Shown piece after piece: positions 1-5,220 of a stretch of 7,651 bases of DNA; position 1 is the first letter of the stretch, and each line of letters starts with the position of its first letter. The DNA comes from Candidatus Margulisiibacteriota bacterium (GTDB lineage: Bacteria; Margulisbacteria; WOR-1; JAUWWO01): NCBI GenBank assembly GCA_030616825.1, contig JAUWWO010000011.1, forward strand, positions 1 to 7,651. The letters are read 5' to 3'. The notes below the pieces were generated by a model that made no database searches, was not told the DNA's origin, and saw nothing but the letters and a program-made list of their open reading frames with translations. A program made the translations under genes and the position numbers.

Positions 1-434
1 CAACGGATCTTCCGAGGGAGATGTCTGGAAAAACAGGTGTTTTTGTATCTATAAAAAAACATGGGGAGCTCCGGGGGTGCATTGGAACATTTACACCAGT
101 AACTGAGAATATTGCCAAAGAGATTATAAGGAATGCGATTGCTGCTTCAACTGAGGACCCGAGGTTCCCGCCCATTGGTGTGGATGAGCTTCCCGATCTA
201 GATATTTCAGTAGATGTGCTCTCGGCACCAGAGAAGGTTTCTTCAACAAAGGAGCTCGATGCAAAAAAATATGGAGTTATAGTGGTCGCTGGAGCAAGGA
301 AAGGACTTCTTCTCCCGGACCTAGAAGGCGTTAACACTCCTGAAGAGCAGATAGCTATCTGCAGGAGAAAAGCAGGAATTGGAGAGAACGAACCCGTTGA
401 GCTTTATAGGTTTGAAGTCAAAAGATATCATTAA
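1..434 (+). CDS. AMMECR1-domain protein, 3' part
   Basis: This is the C-terminal part of an AMMECR1-family protein. The reading frame is open to the left edge (codons from position 3 read TDLPRE before the first Met at 21), so the gene starts outside the window. Family hallmarks are visible in order: [18 protein letters not shown] with the conserved LRGCIG signature, then [48 protein letters not shown] and a C-terminal YRFEVKRYH. These match the complete family core and the protein ends where AMMECR1 domains normally end. In prokaryotes this family is the A component of the so-called AmmeMemoRadiSam set (with a Memo-like protein and a radical SAM enzyme); its biochemical role is not settled. 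The gene lies 40 bp upstream of argC on the same strand and may be co-transcribed with it. The Met at 21 is internal to the domain and is not the real start. Confidence 0.95.
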   Translation, partial: TDLPREMSGKTGVFVSIKKHGELRGCIGTFTPVTENIAKEIIRNAIAASTEDPRFPPIGVDELPDLDISVDVLSAPEKVSSTKELDAKKYGVIVVAGARKGLLLPDLEGVNTPEEQIAICRRKAGIGENEPVELYRFEVKRYH

Positions 435-467
435 TCGTAAATCGTTAATCGATAATCGGGAATAGGC
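433..467. repeat. 7-bp tandem repeat AATCGnn
   Basis: The word AATCG starts at 433, 440, 447 and 454, an exact 7-bp period, followed by a decayed fifth unit AATAGGC at 461. The first unit overlaps the stop codon (432-434) of the AMMECR1 gene. The array fills almost the whole gap before argC and leaves only a weak AGG (464-466) as a possible ribosome binding site for that gene. No transposase or other coding potential is associated with it. Confidence 0.75.
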
Positions 468-474
468 GATAAAG

Positions 475-1527
475 ATGAAAACAAATAAATTAAAAGTAGG
501 TGTTATAGGTGCAGGAGGATATGCAGGCGTTACCCTTGTATCGATATTGTTAAATCATCCGGATGTGGAACTTATCTGGATTTCCTCAGAACCCGCACAT
601 AAGGGTAAGAAACTTGCTGAGTTATATCCTTCGTTTACAGGCATTAGTGACCTTGCATGTTTGGATCCATTACCAAAGAAAGAGCTTTCTGGAACCGATT
701 TTGTATTCTTGGCTGTTCCTCACGGGCTGGCCATGAACTTTGTGCCAGAACTTCGGACTGCGGGCAAAAAGGTTGTGGACTTGAGTGCGGACTACCGATT
801 TGCTGAAAAGGAAGTTTACGAGAAATGGTATGTCCCACACAAAGGAGCAGAGTATCTAAAGGAGACGGTTTACGGGCTTCCCGAGTTCTATAAGGACAAG
901 ATAAAAAAAGCAGAGCTTGTTGGTAATCCAGGATGTTACCCAACAGCGGCGATACTCGGAGCAGCGCCTTTGGTCGCAAAGGGATTGATTGATCCGGGTG
1001 GTATCATAGTTGATGCTAAATCTGGGGTGACCGGAGCAGGGAGAGGATTGAATCTCTCAACTCACTTTCCGGAATGTAACGATGGGGTTTCTGCGTATAA
1101 AGTGTTTACCCATCGCCACAGTGCAGAGATGGATCAGGAGCTCGGCAAATTGGCCGGGAAAAAGATTAAGTCTTCCTTTGTACCGCATCTCGTCCCCATG
1201 AGTCGTGGGATACTGGCGACAATATACGGAAGTTTAATTAAAAAAATTGATCAGAAGGAAATTGAGAAGATTTATAAAGATTTCTACAAAGATGCTCCGT
1301 TTGTAAGAGTTCTTAAAGGGGAGGAACTTCCTTCTACCAAGCATGTTTATGGAACTAATTTCTGTGACATTGCTATTCGAGTAACTGAAAGCAGAGATAA
1401 AGTTGTGGTCATCTCTGCAATCGATAATCTGGTCAAGGGCGCTGCAGGCCAGGCAGTTCAGAACATGAACCTGATGTGTGGGCTGCCTGAGGATCTGGGG
1501 TTGAATAAGATAGCGGTTTATCCGTAG
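475..1527 (+). CDS. argC: N-acetyl-gamma-glutamyl-phosphate reductase
   Basis: This cytoplasmic enzyme reduces N-acetylglutamyl-5-phosphate to N-acetylglutamate 5-semialdehyde with NADPH, the third step of ornithine/arginine synthesis. The 350 residues are the normal length for the short ArgC family. An N-terminal Rossmann motif GAGGYAG (residues 12-18) binds NADP. The catalytic cysteine is Cys154 in GNPGCYPT. Further family blocks are AVPHG (80-84), DLSADYR (102-108), SGVTGAGRG (183-191), THRHSAEM (212-219) and FVPHLVPMSRGI (235-246). The C terminus has the typical NLVKGAAGQAVQNMN. The ATG at 475 gives an N terminus (KVGVIGAGG) placed as in homologues, but the ribosome binding site is poor. 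It is the first gene of an argC-argJ-argB run; the 86-bp gap to argJ is mostly a palindromic repeat element. Confidence 0.97.
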   Translation: MKTNKLKVGVIGAGGYAGVTLVSILLNHPDVELIWISSEPAHKGKKLAELYPSFTGISDLACLDPLPKKELSGTDFVFLAVPHGLAMNFVPELRTAGKKVVDLSADYRFAEKEVYEKWYVPHKGAEYLKETVYGLPEFYKDKIKKAELVGNPGCYPTAAILGAAPLVAKGLIDPGGIIVDAKSGVTGAGRGLNLSTHFPECNDGVSAYKVFTHRHSAEMDQELGKLAGKKIKSSFVPHLVPMSRGILATIYGSLIKKIDQKEIEKIYKDFYKDAPFVRVLKGEELPSTKHVYGTNFCDIAIRVTESRDKVVVISAIDNLVKGAAGQAVQNMNLMCGLPEDLGLNKIAVYP

Positions 1528-1594
1528 ACCCCCTCTTTTTCTCCCCCGAGGTTCGGGGGAGATGTCCCGAGCGAAGTCGAGGGACAGAGGGGGT
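1528..1594. repeat. Palindromic intergenic element, copy 1
   Basis: The element starts one base after the argC stop. Outer inverted repeats ACCCCCTCT (1528-1536) and AGAGGGGGT (1586-1594) enclose two hairpins. The first is CTCCCCCGA / TCGGGGGAG (1541-1549 / 1553-1561), a 9-bp stem with loop GGT. The second is TGTCCC / GGGACA (1563-1568 / 1581-1586), with the interior GAGCGAAGTCGA. Its reverse complement aligns along its whole length with the element at 2831-2888, so the two are copies in opposite orientation. It looks like a small non-autonomous palindromic repeat (REP- or MITE-like) without coding capacity. In RNA it would form a strong structure between argC and argJ and could affect read-through or mRNA decay; that role is inferred. 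Confidence 0.8.
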
Positions 1595-1601
1595 GAAATT
1601 T

Positions 1602-1608
1602 AGGAAGG
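1602..1608 (+). promoter_or_regulatory. Ribosome binding site that sets the argJ start
   Basis: AGGAAGG lies 5 bases before the ATG at 1614. It favours that ATG over the in-frame GTG at 1593. The GTG falls inside the 3' arm of the palindromic repeat and has only repeat sequence in front of it. Confidence 0.7.
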
Positions 1609-1613
1609 TTGAC

Positions 1614-2831
1614 ATGAAAATCATCAAAGGAGGAATTACCGCACCTGCTGGGTTTAAGGCAGCCGGCATTTCCTCCGGAATAAAGAAATCGGGCAAAAAG
1701 GACCTTGCTTTAATCTTTTCCGAGATTGCTGCAGACGCTGCAGCTATGTTTACATCAAATAAGATCAAGGCTGTACCGGTACTTTTGAGTCAGAAGCAGA
1801 TCAAAGCCGGGATAGCCCAGGCCGTCCTTGTGAACAGCGGGAATGCAAACGCATGTAATGGTCGCAAGGGATTAAAGGATGCAGAAAATATAATAGTTGA
1901 AACCGCAAAAGCTCTTGGAATAAGCAGAAAGAAAATCCTTATTGCCTCTACAGGTTCAATTGGCATGCCACTTCCAGTTGAAAAAATAAAAAAAGGAATT
2001 CGCATTTTATCACGGCATCTTTCTAAAAAAGCGGGCACGGATGCTGCAAAGGCGATATTAACTACTGATACTCGGCCAAAAGAGATTGCAGTTGAACTCA
2101 AGCTCAAAGGGAAAGCTGTTCGAATTGGTGGGATTGCAAAGGGCGCAGGGATGATAAACCCGAATCTCACTCTTGCAAATCACGCTACGATGCTTGCGTT
2201 TGTATCCACAGATGCAAATATCAAATCAAAGGCGCTGACTAAAGCGTTAAACGAAGCAGTAAAGGATTCGTTTAATATGATAACAGTGGATAGAGATCGG
2301 AGCACCAATGATACGGTTTTTGCCCTGGCAAATGGAATGTCCGGCTGCACTGAGATTTATGAGGGGACATCCGAATATACAAAGTTTTCAGAGGCGCTTA
2401 AATACGTATGTATTTATTTGGCCAGGGAGATAGCAAAAGATGGAGAGGGGGCGAGCAAACTTATCGTGGTCAGAGTTTCTGGAGCCAAAACCTTGATCGA
2501 TGCTCGTCGGGCAGCAAAGATCATAGCTGGATCTAATCTTCTCAAAGCCGCTGTATTTGGAGGAGACCCCAATTGGGGCAGGATCATGGCTGCCTTGGGT
2601 TACAGTGGTGCTCAGCTTAATCCAGACAAGATCGATGTTTCAATTGGAAATATAGCTGTTGTTAAATCAGGAAAAGGGGTTTCATTTAATCGTGCGGGAG
2701 CTAAAAAACACCTTAAGGGTAAGGAAGTTATTATCAAGGTAGACCTCAATTTAGGAAAATATAAAGCACTGGCCTGGGGATGTGATCTGTCGTACGGATA
2801 TGTAAGGATTAATGCGAGGTATCATACGTGA
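1614..2831 (+). CDS. argJ: Ornithine/glutamate N-acetyltransferase ArgJ
   Basis: ArgJ moves the acetyl group from N-acetylornithine to glutamate, closing the cyclic acetyl pathway; some members also use acetyl-CoA. The ATG at 1614 is preferred because of its AGGAAGG site, giving 405 residues; a GTG at 1593 would add seven residues encoded partly by a repeat. ArgJ is made as a precursor that cuts itself before a Thr, which becomes the nucleophile. Here that site is Ala191-Thr192-Met-Leu. Other family blocks are VLVNSGNANACNG (71-83), the oxyanion-hole segment ASTGSIG (111-117), KGAGMINPN (176-184), STNDT (230-234), AKDGEGASK (274-282), FGGDPNWGR (315-323) and the terminal YVRINARYHT. Two points are odd: five extra residues just before the cleavage site (185-190, LTLANH, where most homologues have one residue), and DRDR in place of the usual DGDT before STNDT. 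All catalytic residues I can place are present, so the enzyme is probably active. Confidence 0.96.
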   Translation: MKIIKGGITAPAGFKAAGISSGIKKSGKKDLALIFSEIAADAAAMFTSNKIKAVPVLLSQKQIKAGIAQAVLVNSGNANACNGRKGLKDAENIIVETAKALGISRKKILIASTGSIGMPLPVEKIKKGIRILSRHLSKKAGTDAAKAILTTDTRPKEIAVELKLKGKAVRIGGIAKGAGMINPNLTLANHATMLAFVSTDANIKSKALTKALNEAVKDSFNMITVDRDRSTNDTVFALANGMSGCTEIYEGTSEYTKFSEALKYVCIYLAREIAKDGEGASKLIVVRVSGAKTLIDARRAAKIIAGSNLLKAAVFGGDPNWGRIMAALGYSGAQLNPDKIDVSIGNIAVVKSGKGVSFNRAGAKKHLKGKEVIIKVDLNLGKYKALAWGCDLSYGYVRINARYHT

Positions 2832-2888
2832 CCCCCTTTGTCCCTTCGGGGCATCTCCCCCTTGGTAAGGGGGAGAATGAGAGGGGGT
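2831..2888. repeat. Palindromic intergenic element, copy 2 (inverted)
   Basis: The element begins on the last base of the argJ stop codon. Outer arms ACCCCCT (2831-2837) and AGGGGGT (2882-2888) enclose two hairpins. The first is TGTCCC / GGGGCA (2839-2844 / 2848-2853), with loop TTC and one G-U pair. The second is CTCCCCCTT / AAGGGGGAG (2855-2863 / 2867-2875), with loop GGT. The hairpin order is reversed relative to the copy at 1528-1594. Stem changes are partly compensatory (CGA/TCG in one copy, CTT/AAG in the other), which suggests that the folded structure is kept. Confidence 0.8.
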
Positions 2889-2895
2889 AGGAGGT
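2889..2895 (+). promoter_or_regulatory. Strong ribosome binding site of argB
   Basis: AGGAGGT sits 5 bases before the argB ATG at 2901 and directly abuts the 3' arm of the repeat element, so the structured RNA ends exactly where the ribosome would bind. Confidence 0.8.
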
Positions 2896-2900
2896 ATTAA

Positions 2901-3767
2901 ATGCTTGAACATCTAATTAAACGAGCTGAAGCTGTTGTTGAAGCGCTGCCGCACTTAAAAAAATACCATGGCAAGATAATGGTTATAAAATACGGAGGGA
3001 AAGCCTTAACCGCTCCTGAGATCGGGAAAAAGATGATTGAAGATATAGTGCTTTTAAAATATGCAGGACTGAATCCAGTCCTCGTACATGGGGGAGGGGT
3101 TGAGATAACAAAGATTCTGGGGAAGAAGGACATTAAAACCAAGTTCATTGAGGGGATGAGGGTTACAACACCTATGGTTATGAAGACAGTTGAGAACGTC
3201 CTTGGGAGGATCAACAGGAATCTTGTTGCCTCGCTCAAAAAGGAAGGCGTTAAAGCTGTTGCATTCTACGGGAAGAAAGGGAAACTGCTTAAAGCCAAAA
3301 AGCACTTTGTTAAGACAGCCAAAGGTAAAATATTAGATTTAGGATTTACAGGCGTTGTCTCACAAGTAAATAAATCTGTTCTGCTTAAGGCAATTAAGAA
3401 GGATGCGATTCCTGTGGTTACATCTATTGGGGTGGGACCGGGTGGCAAGCTTTTTAACATTAATGCCGATCATACAGCTTCTGCTATTGCCGGAGCGCTT
3501 CGGGCTTCAAAGCTTATTTTACTGACCGATGTAAGGGGTGTTCTTGATCATAGTGAAAAACTTGTCTCGGTTGTGAATTCAAGCAAGGTTAATAGCTTGA
3601 TAAAGAACGGCATAATCTGTGGTGGAATGATTCCCAAGGTTCGCTGCGGTATCGATGCGCTAAAGGCTGGCGTTGAAAAAGTACACATCATTGACGGCAA
3701 AATCCCCCGCGCACTGCTTCTAGAGATCTTCACTGATGCTGGTATAGGGACGATGGTGGTTAAGTAA
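2901..3767 (+). CDS. argB: Acetylglutamate kinase
   Basis: ArgB phosphorylates N-acetylglutamate with ATP in the cytoplasm, the second and commonly controlled step of arginine synthesis; its product is the substrate of ArgC. The 288 residues fit the amino-acid kinase family. Visible motifs are KYGGKA with the catalytic Lys30, VLVHGGG (60-66), EGMRVT with Arg87 for substrate binding, NINADHTA (186-193) with Asp190, LLTDVRGVLD (207-216), GGMIPKV (241-247) with Lys246, and the C-terminal HIIDGKIPRALLLEIFTD. About 28 residues precede KYGG, including a helix ending in EALPHLKKYHGK. Arginine-inhibited hexameric kinases such as those of Thermotoga and Pseudomonas have such a helix, whereas the shorter arginine-insensitive E. 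coli enzyme lacks it. I therefore infer feedback inhibition by arginine. The start is fixed by AGGAGGT five bases upstream. It is the last arg gene here; a long repeat-rich gap follows. Confidence 0.97.
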   Translation: MLEHLIKRAEAVVEALPHLKKYHGKIMVIKYGGKALTAPEIGKKMIEDIVLLKYAGLNPVLVHGGGVEITKILGKKDIKTKFIEGMRVTTPMVMKTVENVLGRINRNLVASLKKEGVKAVAFYGKKGKLLKAKKHFVKTAKGKILDLGFTGVVSQVNKSVLLKAIKKDAIPVVTSIGVGPGGKLFNINADHTASAIAGALRASKLILLTDVRGVLDHSEKLVSVVNSSKVNSLIKNGIICGGMIPKVRCGIDALKAGVEKVHIIDGKIPRALLLEIFTDAGIGTMVVK

Positions 3768-3827
3768 AAGATAGTAGGGTTTAAACTAGCTAGATACTAT
3801 TACAGAGATTTGATGAAATAAGTTTTA

Positions 3828-3948
3828 GATTATCAGATTATCGGAATATCAGTATTAGAGATCAGGCATAAGAGATCAGTTTTTAGAAATTTCTGATATT
3901 CTGTTTTCTGATTTTCTCATACTGGTCATCTGATTCTCTGATATTCTG
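3828..3948. repeat. 8-bp tandem repeats and inverted ATCAG/CTGAT array
   Basis: This block fills the core of the 312-bp gap (3768-4079) after argB. It opens with three 8-bp units, GATTATCA, GATTATCG and GAATATCA (3828-3851), then AGAGATCAG twice, 14 bp apart (3857 and 3871). The second half carries the same word on the other strand: CTGAT at 3893, 3908, 3930 and 3938, including an exact 12-bp direct repeat TCTGATATTCTG (3892-3903, 3937-3948). GAATATCAG (3844-3852) is perfectly complementary to CTGATATTC at 3893-3901 and at 3938-3946, so alternative long hairpins are possible. No gene is visible in the gap on either strand. The T-rich right arm might help end arg transcription, but no canonical terminator is clear. 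Outside the block (3768-3827 and 3949-4063) I see only A/T-rich sequence. Confidence 0.7.
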
Positions 3949-4063
3949 AGGCATTACATCCCTGAGTCTTTATTATTTTAGACATTTCGTTAACTCCATT
4001 TTAGCTATTTGATTTCTCAAACTCCTGTGCAAGTTTCCCCCTTCAACTTTCGATAGAGTATTT

Positions 4064-4070
4064 AGAGGTG
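4064..4070 (+). promoter_or_regulatory. Likely ribosome binding site of the HEVGH gene
   Basis: AGAGGTG lies 9 bases before the ATG at 4080. An in-frame TAG at 4071-4073 rules out any start further upstream in this frame. Confidence 0.5.
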
Positions 4071-4079
4071 TAGCATTTC

Positions 4080-4904
4080 ATGGAAATAAACCCTATAAGG
4101 GAATATGGCATACATAATGTAGGGGTTACCCTTCCTTACCGCCTCGGTGCGGTTGATCAGGCCAAGCAGATACCTATCCCTGAGGGCATGCCTGTACGAA
4201 AGAGGGTGTCCAGGGAATTTGGGATAGACATCATGGATACTGACGCGAGGTTTTTGCTTCCCGAGGTAGCGACGATTGAAGAAACGCTCAAGGAAATCAG
4301 AAGGCGAAACAAGGCGCATTTAATCGGTGTTCGGCAGATAGTGAAAAACAGGGAAGGCCGGGTGCGGCTTGAACAGGCCCGTCACGTCTCTGCAGGCGGG
4401 GCTTATGTTCCGGAGCAGAAACGAATTTATATTTTCGATAGCGTTCCTGAGAAAGATATTCCAGAAGTCTTGATCCACGAGGTAGGCCATGCTGTAAATT
4501 ACTTTAACCTTGAGTTTTCAAAGTTCATGGAGTTCATAAAAGACTCCGGCTACAACATGTTAGAGTTTCGGCGTTTCTTTATTCCGGGCAACAGGTTATA
4601 TCAAATCGGCTCCAAGATGATTAAAGTTACAAAAGATGAATGGAGGACTCTTATGGATCGGTTTTCATTAAAATCTCTCGTTGAAAACAGGGATGTTTTT
4701 GGAGAGATAGTTTTAGAACCCCGTAGAAAACCTAGATATCCCTGGGAAGAAAATCCGCTGGAGAGATTTGCCTGGGCTTATGAATGGTTTATTATGAGAA
4801 ATCCTGAATTCCACAAGCTCGCTGAGCGAGCAGCACTCCGTGGAGACTCAACATGGCTTGCGGATTTTGAGTTTATTAAGGATGAAGTGTTTGGGGCGAA
4901 TTAA
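4080..4904 (+). CDS. Putative zinc metallopeptidase (HEVGH), unknown family
   Basis: This 274-residue protein is not one I can assign to a named family. The segment LIHEVGHAVNYF (131-142) contains HExxH: His133 and His137 would bind zinc and Glu134 would be the catalytic base. About 90 residues later, NPLERFAWAYEWF (225-237) offers Glu228 as the third ligand in an E-x-F-A-x-x-Y setting. Similar E-x-F-A segments occur in several gluzincin-type peptidases, including lethal-factor-like domains. IYIFDS (117-122) just before the motif looks like an edge strand of a zincin fold. The first 60 residues (MEINPIREYGIHNVG...) are unfamiliar, and I see no signal peptide or membrane segment, so the protein is probably cytoplasmic. 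It stands alone between two long noncoding gaps, which gives no clue to its substrate. A non-peptidase zinc protein with a degenerate zincin fold is the main alternative. Confidence 0.7.
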   Translation: MEINPIREYGIHNVGVTLPYRLGAVDQAKQIPIPEGMPVRKRVSREFGIDIMDTDARFLLPEVATIEETLKEIRRRNKAHLIGVRQIVKNREGRVRLEQARHVSAGGAYVPEQKRIYIFDSVPEKDIPEVLIHEVGHAVNYFNLEFSKFMEFIKDSGYNMLEFRRFFIPGNRLYQIGSKMIKVTKDEWRTLMDRFSLKSLVENRDVFGEIVLEPRRKPRYPWEENPLERFAWAYEWFIMRNPEFHKLAERAALRGDSTWLADFEFIKDEVFGAN

Positions 4905-4982
4905 ACACAGATCCTTCCTGATTGGTTCCTCATCGAATTTTCAAAAAACCATGCAAGTTTTTCGCGAGTTAATACGATTATA

Positions 4983-4988
4983 TATAGT
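4983..4988 (+). promoter_or_regulatory. Weak -10 candidate for the leader transcript
   Basis: TATAGT matches five of six bases of TATAAT and lies in an A/T-rich stretch. The -35 region (around 4961, TTCGCG) is poor. If used, it would start an RNA near 4995 with a leader of about 225 bases before the gene at 5221. Confidence 0.2.
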
Positions 4989-4998
4989 GGATGAGGGG

Positions 4999-5055
4999 AA
5001 AACCCAAGTGTGCCCGCCTTGCGGCGAGGCAGGCCTGTTAACAAGGGTTTTTCTG
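4999..5055 (+). terminator. Large hairpin with T-rich tail after the HEVGH gene
   Basis: AAAACCC (4999-5005) pairs with GGGTTTT (5045-5051). Inside, GCCcGCCT (5012-5019) pairs with AGGCaGGC (5027-5034) with one mismatch. The right arm runs into TTTTTCTGCGTTCTTTTT. It could end transcription of the gene at 4080, about 95 bases beyond its stop, or be the first domain of the leader RNA of the next operon. The inner GCC-rich palindrome resembles a dispersed intergenic repeat. Confidence 0.45.
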
Positions 5056-5066
5056 CGTTCTTTTTG

Positions 5067-5098
5067 TGCTTGCCCTGAGAGCAATCGAAGGGCTTGCA
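5067..5098. repeat. Hairpin related to the CCC-GAG...TCGA-GGG repeat
   Basis: GCCCT (5072-5076) pairs with AGGGC (5089-5093) around GAGAGCAATCGA, with flanking TGC / GCA (5067-5069 / 5096-5098) across a TT/TT bulge. The layout CCCTGAG-nnnnn-TCGAAGGG matches the inner hairpin TCCCGAG-CGAAG-TCGAGGGA of the element between argC and argJ (1565-1584). It is probably a diverged member of the same palindromic family. Confidence 0.55.
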
Positions 5099-5109
5099 AC
5101 TGAATATTG

Positions 5110-5146
5110 GTTGAGTGAGTAGTCTGCCTGTTGACGAAGACTCAAC
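5110..5146 (+). promoter_or_regulatory. Leader hairpin presenting a GCCTGTT loop
   Basis: GTTGAGT (5110-5116) pairs with ACTCAAC (5140-5146), a perfect 7-bp stem. A competing inner stem is AGTCT / AGACT (5121-5125 / 5138-5142). Either fold leaves GCCTGTT (5126-5132) unpaired. That heptamer is the exact complement of AACAGGC in the terminator that follows. Confidence 0.45.
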
Positions 5147-5166
5147 GACGAGAAATAGGGAATTTT

Positions 5167-5199
5167 AGGGAAGCAAAAACAGGCTTCCCTTTTTGTTTG
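5167..5199 (+). terminator. Intrinsic terminator upstream of the 5221 gene
   Basis: AGGGAAGC (5167-5174) pairs with GCTTCCCT (5183-5190), an 8-bp stem with an 8-base loop AAAAACAG, followed by TTTTTGTTTG. It is a textbook Rho-independent terminator for the + strand. It ends only about 20 bp before the start codon at 5221, so transcripts from further upstream would need read-through to express the two unknown genes. Confidence 0.8.
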
Positions 5200-5204
5200 T
5201 TTTT

Positions 5205-5213
5205 AAAGGAGAG
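5205..5213 (+). promoter_or_regulatory. Ribosome binding site that sets the 5221 start
   Basis: AAAGGAGAG is 7 bases before the ATG at 5221. This supports 5221 rather than an in-frame TTG at 5131, which would force translation through the terminator hairpin. Confidence 0.8.
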
Positions 5214-5220
5214 TAAAAAA

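Larger units (their letters stand above)
4995..5200 (+). promoter_or_regulatory. Candidate structured 5' leader with terminator
   Basis: About 310 bp (4905-5220) lie between the HEVGH gene and the next start, with no coding potential I trust. The last 200 contain four hairpins in series (4999-5051, 5067-5098, 5110-5146, 5167-5190), the last an intrinsic terminator just before the ribosome binding site of the gene at 5221. GCCTGTT (5126-5132), in the loop of the third hairpin, is exactly complementary to AACAGGC (5178-5184), in the loop and first 3'-arm bases of the terminator; the same heptamer also occurs at 5033-5039. This layout fits attenuation or a loop-loop contact. I do not recognise a known riboswitch class here: no GEMM, SAM, cobalamin, TPP or glycine core is apparent to me. 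It could instead be the tail of the upstream transcription unit plus dispersed repeats. Confidence 0.35.

Noticed and set aside
644..979. Minus-strand open frame inside argC
   Set aside because: It is fully contained in a confidently identified gene and resembles no protein I know.
1593..1613. GTG start giving a seven-residue longer ArgJ
   Set aside because: It lies in the arm of a palindromic repeat with no ribosome binding site; the ATG at 1614 has AGGAAGG five bases upstream and matches the usual ArgJ N terminus.
3828..3948. CRISPR array
   Set aside because: Repeat units are only 5-14 bp, with no regular 25-40 bp repeat-spacer pattern and no cas genes.
4840..5103. Open frame of 87 codons overlapping the end of the HEVGH gene
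   Set aside because: It overlaps the gene in another frame and continues through palindromic repeats; there is no ribosome binding site and the composition is not protein-like.
5131..5160. TTGACG at 5131 as a -35 box with a -10 near 5154-5161
   Set aside because: The -10 (AATAGG or TAGGGA) is poor, and the implied RNA would begin at the terminator hairpin, leaving it no role.
4995..5166. Known riboswitch or small stable RNA (c-di-GMP, SAM, cobalamin, SRP, 6S, tmRNA)
   Set aside because: I could not find the conserved core bases of any of these classes; only simple hairpins are visible.
5131..5220. TTG start extending the 208-aa protein by 30 residues
   Set aside because: The extension would be encoded by the leader hairpin and the terminator; AAAGGAGAG before the ATG at 5221 is far better.
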